From the NCBI RefSeq assembly GCF_004027225.2, contig NC_044302.2, forward strand, positions 72,536,993 through 72,600,992: a DNA stretch of 64,000 nucleotides, in the 5' to 3' direction. This document shows, piece after piece, positions 26,846 to 37,450 of the stretch (its first letter is position 1; each line of letters starts with the position of its first letter). The position numbers were made by a program, and so were the translations under genes. The stretch comes from Strigops habroptila (Eukaryota > Chordata > Aves > Psittaciformes > Psittacidae). The notes under the pieces were generated by a model. The model was given only the letters and a program-made list of their open reading frames with translations, searched no databases and had not been told where the DNA came from.

Positions 26846-27485
26846 AGATCATTTCTGCATTATTACTTAATTGCTTAATCAGTCTTGGAATTCATTAGGT
26901 AAAAATTCTAGGATTTCTTCATTTTTTAACTATAGACTTTTTGAAGTTGAAGTGCTTCCTAAAACACACTGTCACCTGAAGTAGATAGTTGGATAACATT
27001 GGTACTTAGTCATCAATTGCATACATGCAATGGTATTTCACATGTCTTGCAGAGTCCTGTCTGGTACAATACAAACTTAAGAAATATTTTAAGTTCATGT
27101 TTGGGAAGCTTTTAAAAACTAAATAGTTCTTGCAGCAGTGAATTGCATGAATTTGAAATAAAGTCTTTGAGAAAAAAAAAGATAAATTAGGTCTGTTCGT
27201 TTCTGTTCTACCTCTGATCTTCCGTGTAGATTGTCTGACATTTAACATGTGAGTAAGCCTTTCATTCAAGGAATTCAAAGCTATCAAGTTACTGTAAAAG
27301 GGTATCTACTTAGCCACCTGTTTTCATGAAACATCTTGTATCTTCTATAAACTTTGATTGCTGTTGGCCAACAGATTCAAAATTTAGTGCAAGGGAGAGA
27401 ATCATCTTTACAGTCATTCTTACCTTATTTTAGGAAACTAAAAATTTTGAAGTACTTGCCTTGAGACGGTACACTGGATGTATCC

Positions 27486-28440
27486 ATGGAATCACAGAAT
27501 GGTTTGGAAGGAACCTTAAAGATCACCTAGTTCAAACCCCCCTGCCATGGGAAGGAGCAGCTTCCACTAGACCCCTGTCCAACCTGGCCTTGAACACTGC
27601 CAAGGATGGGACAGCCAGAGCTTCTCTGGGTAACCTGTGCCAGTGTCTTACCACACTCATAGTGAAGAATTTCTTCCTTACGTCTAATCTAAATCTCCCC
27701 TCTTTCAGTTTAAAGCCATTCTCCCTTGTCCTGTCACTACAGGCCTTTGTAGAAAGTCCCTCTCCAGAATTATTGTTTTCCCCTTTAGGCACTGGAAGCT
27801 GCTTCATGGTCTCCCCAGAACCTTCTCCAGAGTGAACAAGCCTGACTCAGCCTGTCTCCACAGCAGAGGTGCTCCAGACCTCTGAGCACCTTTGTGGCCT
27901 TCTCTGGACTCACTTGAGCAGGTCCATGTGCTCCTTGCATTGGGCCCAGAGCTGGATGCAGTACTGCAGGTGGGGTCTCACGAGAGCAGAGCAGAGGGGC
28001 AGGATCACCTCCCTTGACCTGCTGGTCACGCTCCTTTGGATGCAGCCCAGCACACAGTTGGTTTCTGGGCTCAAGCGCTCACTGTGGGGTCATGTTGAGC
28101 TTCTCATCAACCAACACCTCCAAGTCCTTCTCCTCAGGGCTGCTCTCAATACAGCCTCTGCCCAGCCTAAAGTTGTGCTTGGGATTGCCCCGACCCAGAT
28201 GCAGGACCTTGCACTTGGCCTTGTTGAACTTCATGAGGTTGGCATTGGCCACCTCTGCAGCCTGTCCAGGTCCCTCTGGATGGCATCCCTTCCCTCCAGT
28301 GTCGGTGGCACCACACAGCTTGGTGTCATGGGCAAACTTGCTGAGGGTGCATCAGTCCCACTGTCCATGTCGCCAACAAAGGATGGTTGAACAGGATCGG
28401 TCCCAACACTGACCCCTGAGGGAAACCTCACTATACTGGA
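27486..28440 (-). mobile_element. CR1 LINE with 3' UTR and end of ORF2, minus orientation
   Basis: It begins ggaatcacagaatggtttgg, which is the reverse complement of the CR1 terminus, and extends about 950 bp. On the minus strand, around 28231-28431, it still reads the C-terminal reverse-transcriptase region, including [15 protein letters not shown] and [14 protein letters not shown]. It is broken by frameshifts and is not functional. The open frames in this interval on either strand belong to the repeat. Confidence 0.92.
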
Positions 28441-30780
28441 AGATCCTACAGATCATGAATGGAATTTCATTTCTTTGTTCTGCTGTTGTCTGTTTTTTAT
28501 AATACGAAGAGTAAGAAGGTGTATAGTTACTTCAGATTGATCTACTTGAATTATTTTCTTCTGCATGTGTTTTTTTTTATATAAGTAGTTTTTCTAGCTA
28601 TGAGGAACACATAAACAAACCTAGCCTCTGACGTGTTTTAAATTCACCACAAATTACTGAGAGATTGACACTTAGGCTTTTCATGCCCTGTATGATTTAA
28701 AGTTATATGACCAACATAGTTTCTTTATAACAAGTCACAGTAGACGTAGTTGAAAGCCCTAGATGCACAGGTAATGTTACTAAAATATGGCCGCAGGAAA
28801 AATACTGAGCAATACACCCTACTAGTGAAACTGCATTAAGCATAGTAACATTAAGCAATGTCGAACTACTGCCAGCTCATTCAGATATGATCCTTAATAA
28901 AACTCATTAACTCACTGCCTGTTGCTGCAGTCTTTAATCCTAGCAGTGGAGCATTCGCAGCCGATGCTTTTCAGCAAGAAGAGTGATGAAGAGTGCTGCA
29001 CTGTGGGCTTCCCTGAGGAATTAGGAATGTCTTGAGAAGAGATTCCCTCTGAGGCCTCTTTGACAACTTGTGCTCTATCACCTACCAACAAGCACGATGG
29101 AAAGCACAGGAAGTCTTGTCTTCCACATTCAGTAGCACTGATGACGAAGCAGGGGAGGTCAGAAAAAACAGTTTGAACCATTTGTTTTCCAGTGTCTTGA
29201 TGGTTTGTATTTAGCAGCTGTAGTCAGAAGTTACATGCTTCAGACAGTTGCAAAAATCAGGATCTTACAAAAAAGCCCTAAAGGTGGCCATCATAATGCC
29301 TGTCTTTGCTTAGGGAGAGTTAGATGTAGTGCCACAGTAACTGATGGTCCAGTTAAAACTGAAACTAAAGCATGAGGAGAGTCAAGAGTTTCCCTGCTAG
29401 ACTGACAAATCAGCCTGCTGTCTGGGGACCTCTCTTGAAATTCTCTGGTAAAAACTCTGAGAAAGACATATCCAACATTTTGCTGCTTTTAAAGACTGGA
29501 TCCAATATCGGGCGTGGGCATCAAAGTAGGGTATAAAATAAATTATATTAGTTTACAACCTAAGTAACTCACCGGGTCAGTCACTGCCTGTCTTGGGAGG
29601 CACCCTCCTTATTGCCCTGAAAGTCCTGGTAGTGCTCTCGTACATGACTACAGCCCTCCAGCCACTGGAAATAATTCCCTTGCGTAGAAGATTACTTACA
29701 GTCCATGAGTAGGTTCATCTGATGTGATGGATATTTTCAGAAAAAGCCCCTGACGCCAAGATCAAGCAGCTGCTCTCTTTAAAAATGCAAGTTGTGATTA
29801 ACCCTGAACAGCTTGGCTGTAACAGAACTTCAACTGAGGGAGAAACAGATCAATGTTTTGTTCTTTAGGAATTTCAGATTAGCAGCATCCACTTCTGAGG
29901 ACTACTAACAGCCTGGATGGTGGTTAGTGTTTCTGTCAGCATCTACTGTTGAAGTGGTACCACTGTCTGAAACATGTAAGACTGGACCAAAAAGAAAGCC
30001 CAAGCATAAACAGCTTTCCAGGTTGCTCACTATCTTAGCCCTCCATGGCTTGTTTCTAGACCCAGCGCAGTGTAAAACACCCAAGTCCTCCTTCAGAAGG
30101 TAACTGGAGTCTATGTCTTTTCTGCCCACTTAGGCAAATCACTCTCCTTTGTACACTCAGCTGTGGACTTGTGTCTTCTTTGTGCTCTCCCTCTAGACTG
30201 TGTTTTGAGGGTAGACACTGAGAGTACTCAGGAGATGGAAAGCACAGCCCTCATGCAGAAGGATGTACAGACATGAGCTTCATTGTATTTTTAGAGAGAT
30301 GAACTTCCCTGGTTTCCACAGTGTGACTGTTTATAAAAGGGGAGAGCAAACAGTTCTTGTCCTATTGTGCTGAAAAAAACCTCAAACAAACCCAAACCGG
30401 AACAGAGCCAAGGTGTACTTTGAGAGGCAACACAGCTCAGTTTGAAGAGACTGAAAAATGCCACCGTTGTCGGTGAGCGCCTGCTGGGGGCTGCTGGTGA
30501 AACGCACAGGCATGGAGCTCCACATCCCAACACACATGTGCCACTGAACATGGGTCCTGAGAGTTACAAGCCTGAGAGGAGTTCAGGCGTTTAAAACCCA
30601 CCTCAGCTGTCCACAGCTTAAATAGCGGAACAGAGTTTATTGTACTTTATTTGCTCTGTCTTTTTGCTTCAAGCAAGCTGGATGTAGGAGTAGTTATGCA
30701 GGTCCTGCATAGGGAAAACGCTGATGAGCACGAGTTTTCTACATTTTAAGGGCCATTGGAGAGAGCACCGGCACCTGGTT
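28441..30780. other. Gene-free stretch upstream of the relaxin promoter
   Basis: No exon or repeat is confidently recognised. Composition rises in GC toward 30.8 kb, where the CpG-rich promoter begins. Confidence 0.5.
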
Positions 30781-31037
30781 CTCTGGTACCGCAAACGGGA
30801 AAACCGAGGACGGCGCCGGAGCGCAGGGGTTGGAGCACGTTCCGGACGGAGCCGCTCCGAGCCGGGAGGCTGCGGGCGAGGCGCACCTCCGCCGCGGCCG
30901 CGCGCAGCGAGCAGGCAGAGCCACGAGCGCTGCCGGGGGCCGCCCCGCGGCCGGTTCCGAGCACAAGTCCCGCCCGGCGGGAGCGGGGAGCGGGGCGCGG
31001 GCGCGGGCGGGGGCGGGGGCGCGGCGGGGCCGGGCGG

Positions 31038-31066
31038 TGACTCAGCGCCTCCTCAGCCTATAAAAG
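31038..31066 (+). promoter_or_regulatory. Core promoter of the relaxin gene: AP-1/ARE-like site and TATA box
   Basis: TGACTCA at 31038-31044 is an exact AP-1 (TRE) consensus. Read as TGACTCAGC it also fits the TGACnnnGC antioxidant-response core. TATAAAAG at 31059-31066 is a strong TATA box. A start of transcription about 25-35 bp downstream (about 31085-31100) would leave a 5' UTR of about 100 nt before the ATG at 31201. The motifs are visible; factor binding is inference. Confidence 0.75.
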
Positions 31067-31200
31067 GCGGGAGGCGGGCGAGCAGCGGCAGCGCGCTCGG
31101 CACGAGGGGCAGGCGGCGGTTAGGCGCGAGGCCGCGGGCAGGTGCCGCTGAGCGAGAGCCGGGCGGGCAGAGCAGGCAGGCAGGGCAGGAGAGGGGAGCC

Positions 31201-31432
31201 ATGTGGACCAACCTGCGGCTGTTGTGCGCTGTGGCGGCGCTGCTCTGCGCCGCGGCGCTCGGTCCGCACCGTGCCCGGGGCGCAGCGCCCGCCGTGTCTC
31301 CTACGGGCGGGCCCGATGGGTACGGGATGAAGCTGTGCGGGCGGGAGTTCATCCGCGCCGTCATCTTCACCTGCGGCGGGTCCCGCTGGAAGCGCCTATC
31401 CGCGTTGGCCATGGAGCCGACGCCCGCGACCG
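31201..31432 (+). CDS. RLN3: Relaxin gene, coding exon 1
   Basis: The 232-nt coding part of exon 1 encodes the signal peptide, the whole B chain, the Lys-Arg site and the first residues of the C peptide. It ends in phase 1 at GACCG followed by GTGAGT, a strong donor. The exon is extremely GC-rich, unlike exon 2. Confidence 0.92.
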
Positions 31433-33826
31433 GTGAGTACCGAGGAGCGGGCGGGAAGTGGGGCGGGGCGAGGTTAGCGGCCGCGACGGACGGACGGACG
31501 GGCGGGCGGACAGACGGGGCGGCGCGGCAGCCTCTCGGACGCAGGTAGCCCTCGGGGCGCCTCGGTCGGGGGAAGCTCTGTGAGGAGACAGGGGGCAATA
31601 GGAAGGAGCGGGCAAGGGCGAGCGCCCCGCGGCGCTTCTCGCTCCTCCCGCTCGAGCCGCGGTCGGAGCGTCCCTGGCGCTCTCGTTCCCGGCGCTGTCC
31701 GGCGTCTCTCGTGACTTAGGAAAGGAACCCCCAGATCTAGAGGAGGAGACGGGGCACTCGCTGGGGCGTTATTAGCCCGCGTAACTCGCGAAGTTTGGGT
31801 CTGTTCAGGGACATTGCTGTGCACGGGGATGAGCAGCCCTGCCGGCCGCAGAGGCTCCCGCAACGCTCTTTGCTTAAAAAAGCCAAAAGCACACAATAAA
31901 TAACACTTCTTGGGCATGCAGGTAAGTGTGATGCGCCCGTGGAAGCGGTAGAGAATGCCCCTCGCTGTGGCTGCGCTCCCTTCCCGACGCTGGTAACTCT
32001 TCGGTCCGGGGTGACCTGGCTCAGTCTTCCCCTCCCTGGCTGGAGCTGCGGCTCCTCGCCTTCCGGGGCTGTGCGAGGGGCGCTGCCGGACGTGGGGTAG
32101 TCCGAGGCTTTTATCGGTCGCTTGTGCTGCTCTGTGTTGAAGAGTTGGCACGTTGGAGGGCAGATGGGACTCTAGTGCTTCAATTCAAACGGCAAGAACT
32201 GCTTTAGGAATCTGTGATGGAACAGATAATGGGTAAAATGTACCTCAGATAACTTTACAGTCTCATGTTCCAAGTCAAATATATTCAGAAAGTGTAAGCA
32301 AGTGGGGTTTGGGCAGTGTTCTGTAACTACAGCAGTGTAACAGGGTAATTTAAAATCTCATTGATACTGATATTTTGAATAGTGAAAATAACACTTTTAA
32401 GAAAATTAGAATGATGGCTAAAATGTGCCACAGAAGAGGTTTTTTCTTGCTTGAGCATAGTGTTAATGAAGTAACACTGGACCTCAGGCAGTTAATGAAG
32501 CCAGTATTTTGGGTGTCTTGGGAATGTTTTACTTGGGTTTTGGGGTGGTTTGTTTTTTTTTTTCCAATGGAGCAAAAGATAAAATTTATCTTTGTAATTA
32601 CAACAAATTACATATATATAGCCTCTGCTGGGATTGTGTTCTTTCCCAGCAAACTGCTTTTATTAACAGTAGCTTTTGAGAGCATCAGTCAGTAAGGAGC
32701 CCCCACTGTGCTGCATGCTGTCAAAGTCATTCCTGCCCAGAAAGATTACTAAATAGCAGTTACCATATAGTTAGTAAAGTAGCTACAACCACTTTTTTTG
32801 TACATAGTAAGGCAGCTATTCTATCTGAAAGTTAGCTTCCCCATATAAATTAGCAGCATTAATGTAAATATAACATTCACTGGATGTTCTTACATTCTTT
32901 TAGCTTTCTGAAACAAAAAAACATACTAACAGCATTAAGACCACAAGACAAACACTTTGGATTTCCTTTTGACTTAAATGAAAGAGTTGCTTTTCTTCAC
33001 ATTAGCTGAAGTAAGCAATGCCACTTGCCTTGCGGAAGGAAAGCCAAGAGAAACAGTATGAAGTGAAAGGAAGTAGAGCTGGATATTTGAGAACACTTCA
33101 GTCAGTGAGACGAAGTGTGTTTCTGAGTAAATTCTGCAAGCCTCTGCCCTTAATAAATGAAAGGAATGAGTGGAAAACATAGGCTATGGAGAAGTGGAGA
33201 AGATAATTGTACCTCATGCATGGCTGTAGCTGTGCGCTCTCTGTCTAGCAGGCAGCATAGTCTTTAAAACTTAAGATTCCCATAAAAGTAAGCTGTAAGT
33301 AAATCGTGGAGTGGAGACTCTGCAATACTGACAGGTCTCCTAGATTAACAGGACTTTGCTTATTACTAATCGAAGGGGTTTTATTGCTGTTTTAGCGCTA
33401 CATGCTCCTTTTGATATTCCTACAGTCTGAACTTAAAAAAAGTCTTCTCTTTAAACAGATTCTGCACAGCCAGCAAGTAACAAACTACTGGGAAACTTGA
33501 AGCTGCAATCAATTTTGGGTCCTGAAGTGGAGCAGCCACAGAGAAGCAGCCAAACTCTTGGATGGGAGATGATTAATGACTTGTATAATTTGAATGACAA
33601 TAATGAGAATGTACCTGTGGCAGATGACTTTAAAGAATTTGTTCGCCAGGTAGAGGAGGCTGTTAAGAAAGAGAGGGGGGGAACAGGAATTGCAAACCCC
33701 ATGGGGTCAAACAATTACCTTTGGGCCAGGTATCCCAGAAGAAAACGTGAATCTCTGGGTTTGGCAGGAATATGTTGCAAATGGGGCTGTACAAAAGCTG
33801 AAATTAGTGCCATATGCAGAGTTTAA
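31201..33826 (+). CDS. RLN3: Relaxin-family prohormone (relaxin-3-like), two exons: 31201-31432 and 33459-33826
   Basis: This encodes a 199-residue secreted insulin-superfamily precursor. A signal peptide (about residues 1-28, Leu/Ala-rich) is followed by a B chain with LCGREFIRAVIFTCGGSRW. That segment carries Cys46 and Cys58 (11-residue spacing), the RxxxRxxI relaxin receptor cassette (Arg48, Arg52, Ile55) and Trp63. Lys-Arg 64-65 marks the B/C cleavage site. The C peptide is about 105 residues and acidic in part. A furin-type RRKR (171-174) precedes the A chain, which has Cys183, 184, 188 and 197 in the CCx3Cx8C pattern. Introns of the family interrupt the C peptide, as here (phase 1, GT-AG). 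The ATG at 31201 has a good context (gagccATG). Relaxins bind RXFP GPCRs. The locus next to JAK2 is that of mammalian RLN1/RLN2, yet the B chain is relaxin-3-like; avian copies are usually named RLN3, so the symbol is given with caution. Confidence 0.93.
31433..33458 (+). other. Relaxin gene intron (about 2.0 kb)
   Basis: It starts GTGAGT and ends aacag. The first few hundred bases belong to the CpG island and include a short GACG/GGCG-type tandem tract at about 31484-31516. The rest is AT-rich with no repeat recognised. Confidence 0.85.
33459..33826 (+). CDS. RLN3: Relaxin gene, coding exon 2
   Basis: The acceptor ctttaaacag precedes ATTCTGCACAG, completing an Asp codon. The 368-nt coding part encodes most of the C peptide, the RRKR processing site and the A chain, and ends with TAA at 33824-33826. 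A run of seven G at about 33674-33680 is a possible slippage site, but the frame is intact in this sequence. Composition is AT-rich, in contrast to exon 1. Confidence 0.92.
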
Positions 33827-33972
33827 AATCCTCTCTCCATTTACGCATGAAATCAATGTTTATTGCAGTATTACTTGATTGAATAATGTACGGAGGAAAA
33901 AAGCGCTTGCTGTATTTTGTTTGTCTCTGTGTGCTTGTCAATACTGCTGGCTTTCTTTAAAGATAAAAAAAA

Positions 33973-33978
33973 AATAAA
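33973..33978 (+). terminator. Poly(A) signal of the relaxin gene
   Basis: AATAAA lies 147 nt after the stop codon and is followed by a GT-rich stretch (gtagtgactttggtttgct) from about 33993, the usual arrangement of signal and downstream element. The 3' UTR would then be about 165-175 nt. Confidence 0.75.
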
Positions 33979-33995
33979 TGTTCAAGTGTAATTGT

Positions 33996-35012
33996 AGTGA
34001 CTTTGGTTTGCTGCAGTAACTTTTAATCTATGTGTTTTACTAAGTCTTTTCATTTTAAGGTTGAGCCTTTACACTTACTACAAATATATCTCTGTAACAT
34101 TTTAGAAAGAACTTCAATATTTCATTAAATGGTAATTATACTCAATGTTACAGAATTTCTCTTTCTCTGTCAACTGAAAGAACATCCAGATAGGTTCTTG
34201 AAATGAGATTCACTGTACAAAGCTGTACAGAAAGTATATTTCACCAGTTGAAATTCCACTCAATTCTTACTGAGTTTACTGTTTACTTTTGAACACACTT
34301 TTCTAATTCCCTTGTAATTGCAGAATCGTTTTATGCAATACTGTCTTTCTAGAAACTTTACCACAATACACCACTTGCAGCCAAAGTATTTCTCCTTACT
34401 CACAAATGGGCTTAGCAGCTGAATTAATAACACTTTAATTATTCCTGTATACTTTACTTCCCCCTTCCCTACTACTGCTGAGCAAGAGCATTGGGTATGC
34501 TTCAAGTAACTTGTTCTACACTCAGACATCTTCCTATGTGTACTTATGGTGTGCTGGTCTTACTTTAGGTGTATTTCTAAGTTGCTGATTGCTGCTGTAT
34601 TTGTAAATAGCTAGTTTAATCTTTGTATTTTCTAGTCTTTTTGCCTTCCTGGCTTTTTTTGTCAGCTGTAACAAGTTGTATTTCTAGCTATGTTGCTGAC
34701 AACTTGAGGTTTGACCTTCATGATATTCATGGTAGCTTGGCTTTGTAGCAGTTGTTGACTCCAAGTACACTTCGTAGCTCAGACTGCACAGTTGCTACCT
34801 TTGGCTTAATTCTTCAGGTTGCCTTTTGCACATTGTTCTTCGATTGAAATTTGAATTTCACTACTGCTTAGTGAAACTATTATTGCATCCCTGTATTGCT
34901 TTTCCTAAGATACTATTGTTATTCCAATAATTAGTCATCTAACAATCATTTTTTTTTAAAACAATGTCAAATTTTATTCAGTGGAGGCTGGGCAGAGTGA
35001 GTGTTCACTATT
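33996..35012. other. Gene-free stretch downstream of relaxin
   Basis: AT-rich DNA with no exon or repeat recognised. In mammals an INSL6 gene lies between relaxin genes and JAK2; no insulin-type cysteine pattern is seen here. Confidence 0.5.
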
Positions 35013-35152
35013 ATAGCATCACAGAATGCTTTGGGTTGGAAGGGCCCTTAAAGATCGTCTAATTACACTTTCCTGCCATGGGCAGGGACACCTTCCATTG
35101 GGCCAGGTTGCTCAAAGCCCCGTCCAACCTGGCCTTGAACACTATGCTTTCA
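35013..35152 (-). mobile_element. CR1 LINE, short 3' fragment, minus orientation
   Basis: The reverse complement of a CR1 terminus (agcatcacagaatgctttgg) continues gttggaagggcccttaaaga and cctgccatgggcagggacac, ending at ccaacctggccttgaacact. It is truncated after about 140 bp. Confidence 0.92.
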
Positions 35153-36439
35153 TCTTCCAGCTAAAGAGCTGCAAAACATTCCTGTCCTGCTCAAATGTCT
35201 TGGTTTTGGAGTCTTTCAGCAATGTAAGTGAGGGGCTGCTGTGTTGTATGAGCTGATGACAGCTAGGACACCCTGCTGGTTTTGGGGGGGTGGGAAGGTA
35301 TGTTCTTCAGATCCTTCTAGCCCTGATACCAGGAACAATGTGTGCCAAATTACCTAAACAACCAGGCAACTTTTCCCAACCTCTTAGGGTTTGTAGCAGT
35401 GCTGCTCCACTTTTGCTTCAGAGGAGAAGTCTGGTATTTTCCATACCTTGTCAGACTTCCTGCATTACCAAATTTATCGTACATGTCCCAGCACTAGGTC
35501 TGCCAGGTCTCTTCCACACTCATTGAATGCTGCATGAAAGAGAGAACCATATGTGCATGCGTGTGTATCACTTTTGCATCAGGTGGATGAGCCTGCAAAA
35601 GATACACCAAAGTTAAAAGAGAAGCATTCGCAGCTTTGCGTTTGGAAACTTTCAGCCCGGTGCTGAAGAGTGTGTAGCTACACCTTTGTGTGTATCCCCT
35701 CAGCTGCTTGTCTGCATTGTCTCTTACGGGTGTGGAGTAGAGATACCTTCAAAGAGATAAACTCATTTTGGGGAGGACTTTTTATTCATTGAAACCTCAT
35801 TAAGGTCTACATGTCCACTTTTCAAGGATTTTTTTTGACTACCCTACAATTCCTGGCAATCTTTCAAAAATTTATGGGAGGAAGCATGGCTTCCACTTTC
35901 TTTCTGTCCCCCTCAGACTCTCCTTTTGGCAGACCCTTAGCAGCTACAGCTTTGTCAATCTGTGTTCAAGCACACACAAGCTTTTTCTCTTATTGTAGTT
36001 CCATGCTTGTCCAAAACTTTACTCGGGAAACAGCATCCATCTCAAGATTTGTCAGTGAGCGGGATTTGAGCTTGCACAGGGTCCCAGGCCACACAGGCCA
36101 TATTTAAAGCTAAAAGTCACTATCAATCAGAAGAGAGTATGCTAAAATATTGACTCCAGCTATGATCACAGCCATGTAACTACTCTAAATTCAAAGCTCA
36201 CTGATCACAGTGACTTGGGCTTCAAAAAGGCACCTGTCCTGCTCATAGCACAATCCTTTTGCATGGAAGTATACATAAGTGAACCTTTACTGGTGTTCCC
36301 AGGTTGGCTTAACTAGTCTTTCTTTCAGACTTGCAGCATCTAAAAATCTCTAAAATTTTTCCTTTGAGCCTATATTTAACCATAAACTTAGAATACAGCT
36401 GAACTAAATCAGTTGACCTGAATAGATAACTGAAGGATC
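35153..36439. other. Gene-free stretch
   Basis: No recognised feature. Open frames here are short and unsupported. Confidence 0.5.
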
Positions 36440-36665
36440 AAAAAACCCCCCCATGGCACAGCCCCCTGCTATCTATGAGAAGATCATCAAGGAGACAGGC
36501 TTTTCAGAGCATTACATAGCAAGAGGATGAGAAATAAAGGTGATTGATAGGTGGAACACCAGAGGCTCAGGCAGGAGATACAAAGAAGCCTTTTGCTCAC
36601 AAGGGCAGCCCAGCAATGGGGCCAGAGCACAGCGAAGCTGTGCTGCCTCGAGACTTGGGAAGTTT
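36440..36665 (+). mobile_element. Old CR1-type 3'-region fragment, plus orientation
   Basis: It contains agcaagaggatgagaaataa, then aggcaggagatacaaagaag, ccttttgctcacaagggcag and agcgaagctgtgctgcctcg. This follows the same order as the CR1 3' portion seen near 3800-3880. Strongly diverged; limits are approximate. Confidence 0.5.
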
Positions 36666-36714
36666 TATTTTCTTTATGTGGTATTGAGAGAGGTAAGCAG
36701 AAGCATCTTAGTTC

Positions 36715-36810
36715 ATTATATACAAATATATATTCATTATATGCTATTGTTCATTATATACTGAACATATGTACTGAACATTATATACTATCATATATAT
36801 ACACGCGTAC
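36715..36810. repeat. AT-rich tattat/catatat low-complexity tract
   Basis: The region is dominated by ttatata, cattatata and catatatata motifs, with an imperfect repeated gaacattatata-type unit. It separates the two CR1-type fragments on either side. Confidence 0.7.
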
Positions 36811-36844
36811 ACACTGCAACTATTTTTTTACACAGTGATGCAAG

Positions 36845-37450
36845 AAGATAGGAAACAGGAATGGCTAGATGTCTTAAATCATATTCAAAATAATGTCTTA
36901 ATTGGCATGATAGAGGTTTGGTTGGATAGTTCATACAGACAAGTGTGGTCTGTTCAGGAAAGATAGCTAAGACCAGAAGGTTATTTCAAGGATGCACATG
37001 TTTATTCTTAGTCCAGAAGGGCTATCAGATGCTAGAGTGACTAAACATTTCTCAGTAAAAGCAATATTGATGTCATGAAGGGGACTACAGTAGGCTGTAA
37101 ATAAAGAAGATAATAGAGATTAGTCTTTCTCTGGGTGACTAAAGGACTAATCAAAAGCCTGAAAACTTCATACTAATGGGAAATTTCAATTATCATTTTG
37201 ATGAGAAAGCAATACAGAAGGGCACAGACTACCCAGAAAATTCTGGAAAGGCTTTGAAACACTCTGAAGAAGATGGAGAAAACAGCTGGAGGAGAATGTA
37301 CTACATGATTACAACTACTAGAAAAGATCTGACTGACAATGTGAGCACAGTGGGCAACATAAGAAAGAATGACCATGATACAATCATCACTTTTAGGAAA
37401 GAGAGGAGCATTAAGACACATCATGACAGAAAGAAACAAAAATATCTATC
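36845..37450 (+). mobile_element. Degraded CR1-type endonuclease region, plus orientation
   Basis: A reading in the frame of 37176-37457 gives MGNFNYHFDEK, recalling the GDFN motif of LINE apurinic endonucleases. Further on it gives LTDNVSTVGNIRKNDHDTI, recalling the conserved SDH segment, here DHD. Upstream, tggttggatagttcatacag fits the segment before it. The catalytic Asp of GDFN is replaced by Asn and the frame is broken elsewhere, so this is a dead copy. Confidence 0.5.

Larger units (their letters stand above)
30785..31760. promoter_or_regulatory. CpG island covering the relaxin promoter and exon 1
   Basis: The composition changes abruptly from AT-rich to very GC-rich with dense CpG from about 30785, fading by about 31760-32100. 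It contains several GC-box-like GGGCGGGG tracts (about 31000-31036), the TATA and AP-1/ARE-like sites, the first exon and the start of the intron. Long overlapping ORFs on both strands here result from stop-poor GC-rich sequence. In-frame openness upstream of the true ATG should not be taken as coding. Confidence 0.85.

Noticed and set aside
27461-28431. Several ORFs of 66-173 codons on both strands
   Set aside because: They lie wholly within the CR1 element at 27486-28440. The plus-strand ones are antisense to the element.
30724-31548. A 274-codon plus-strand ORF, and overlapping minus-strand ORFs up to 225 codons, over the relaxin promoter
   Set aside because: They arise from stop-poor CpG-rich sequence. 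The supported reading begins at the ATG at 31201 after the TATA box, and leaves the ORF at the splice donor at 31433.
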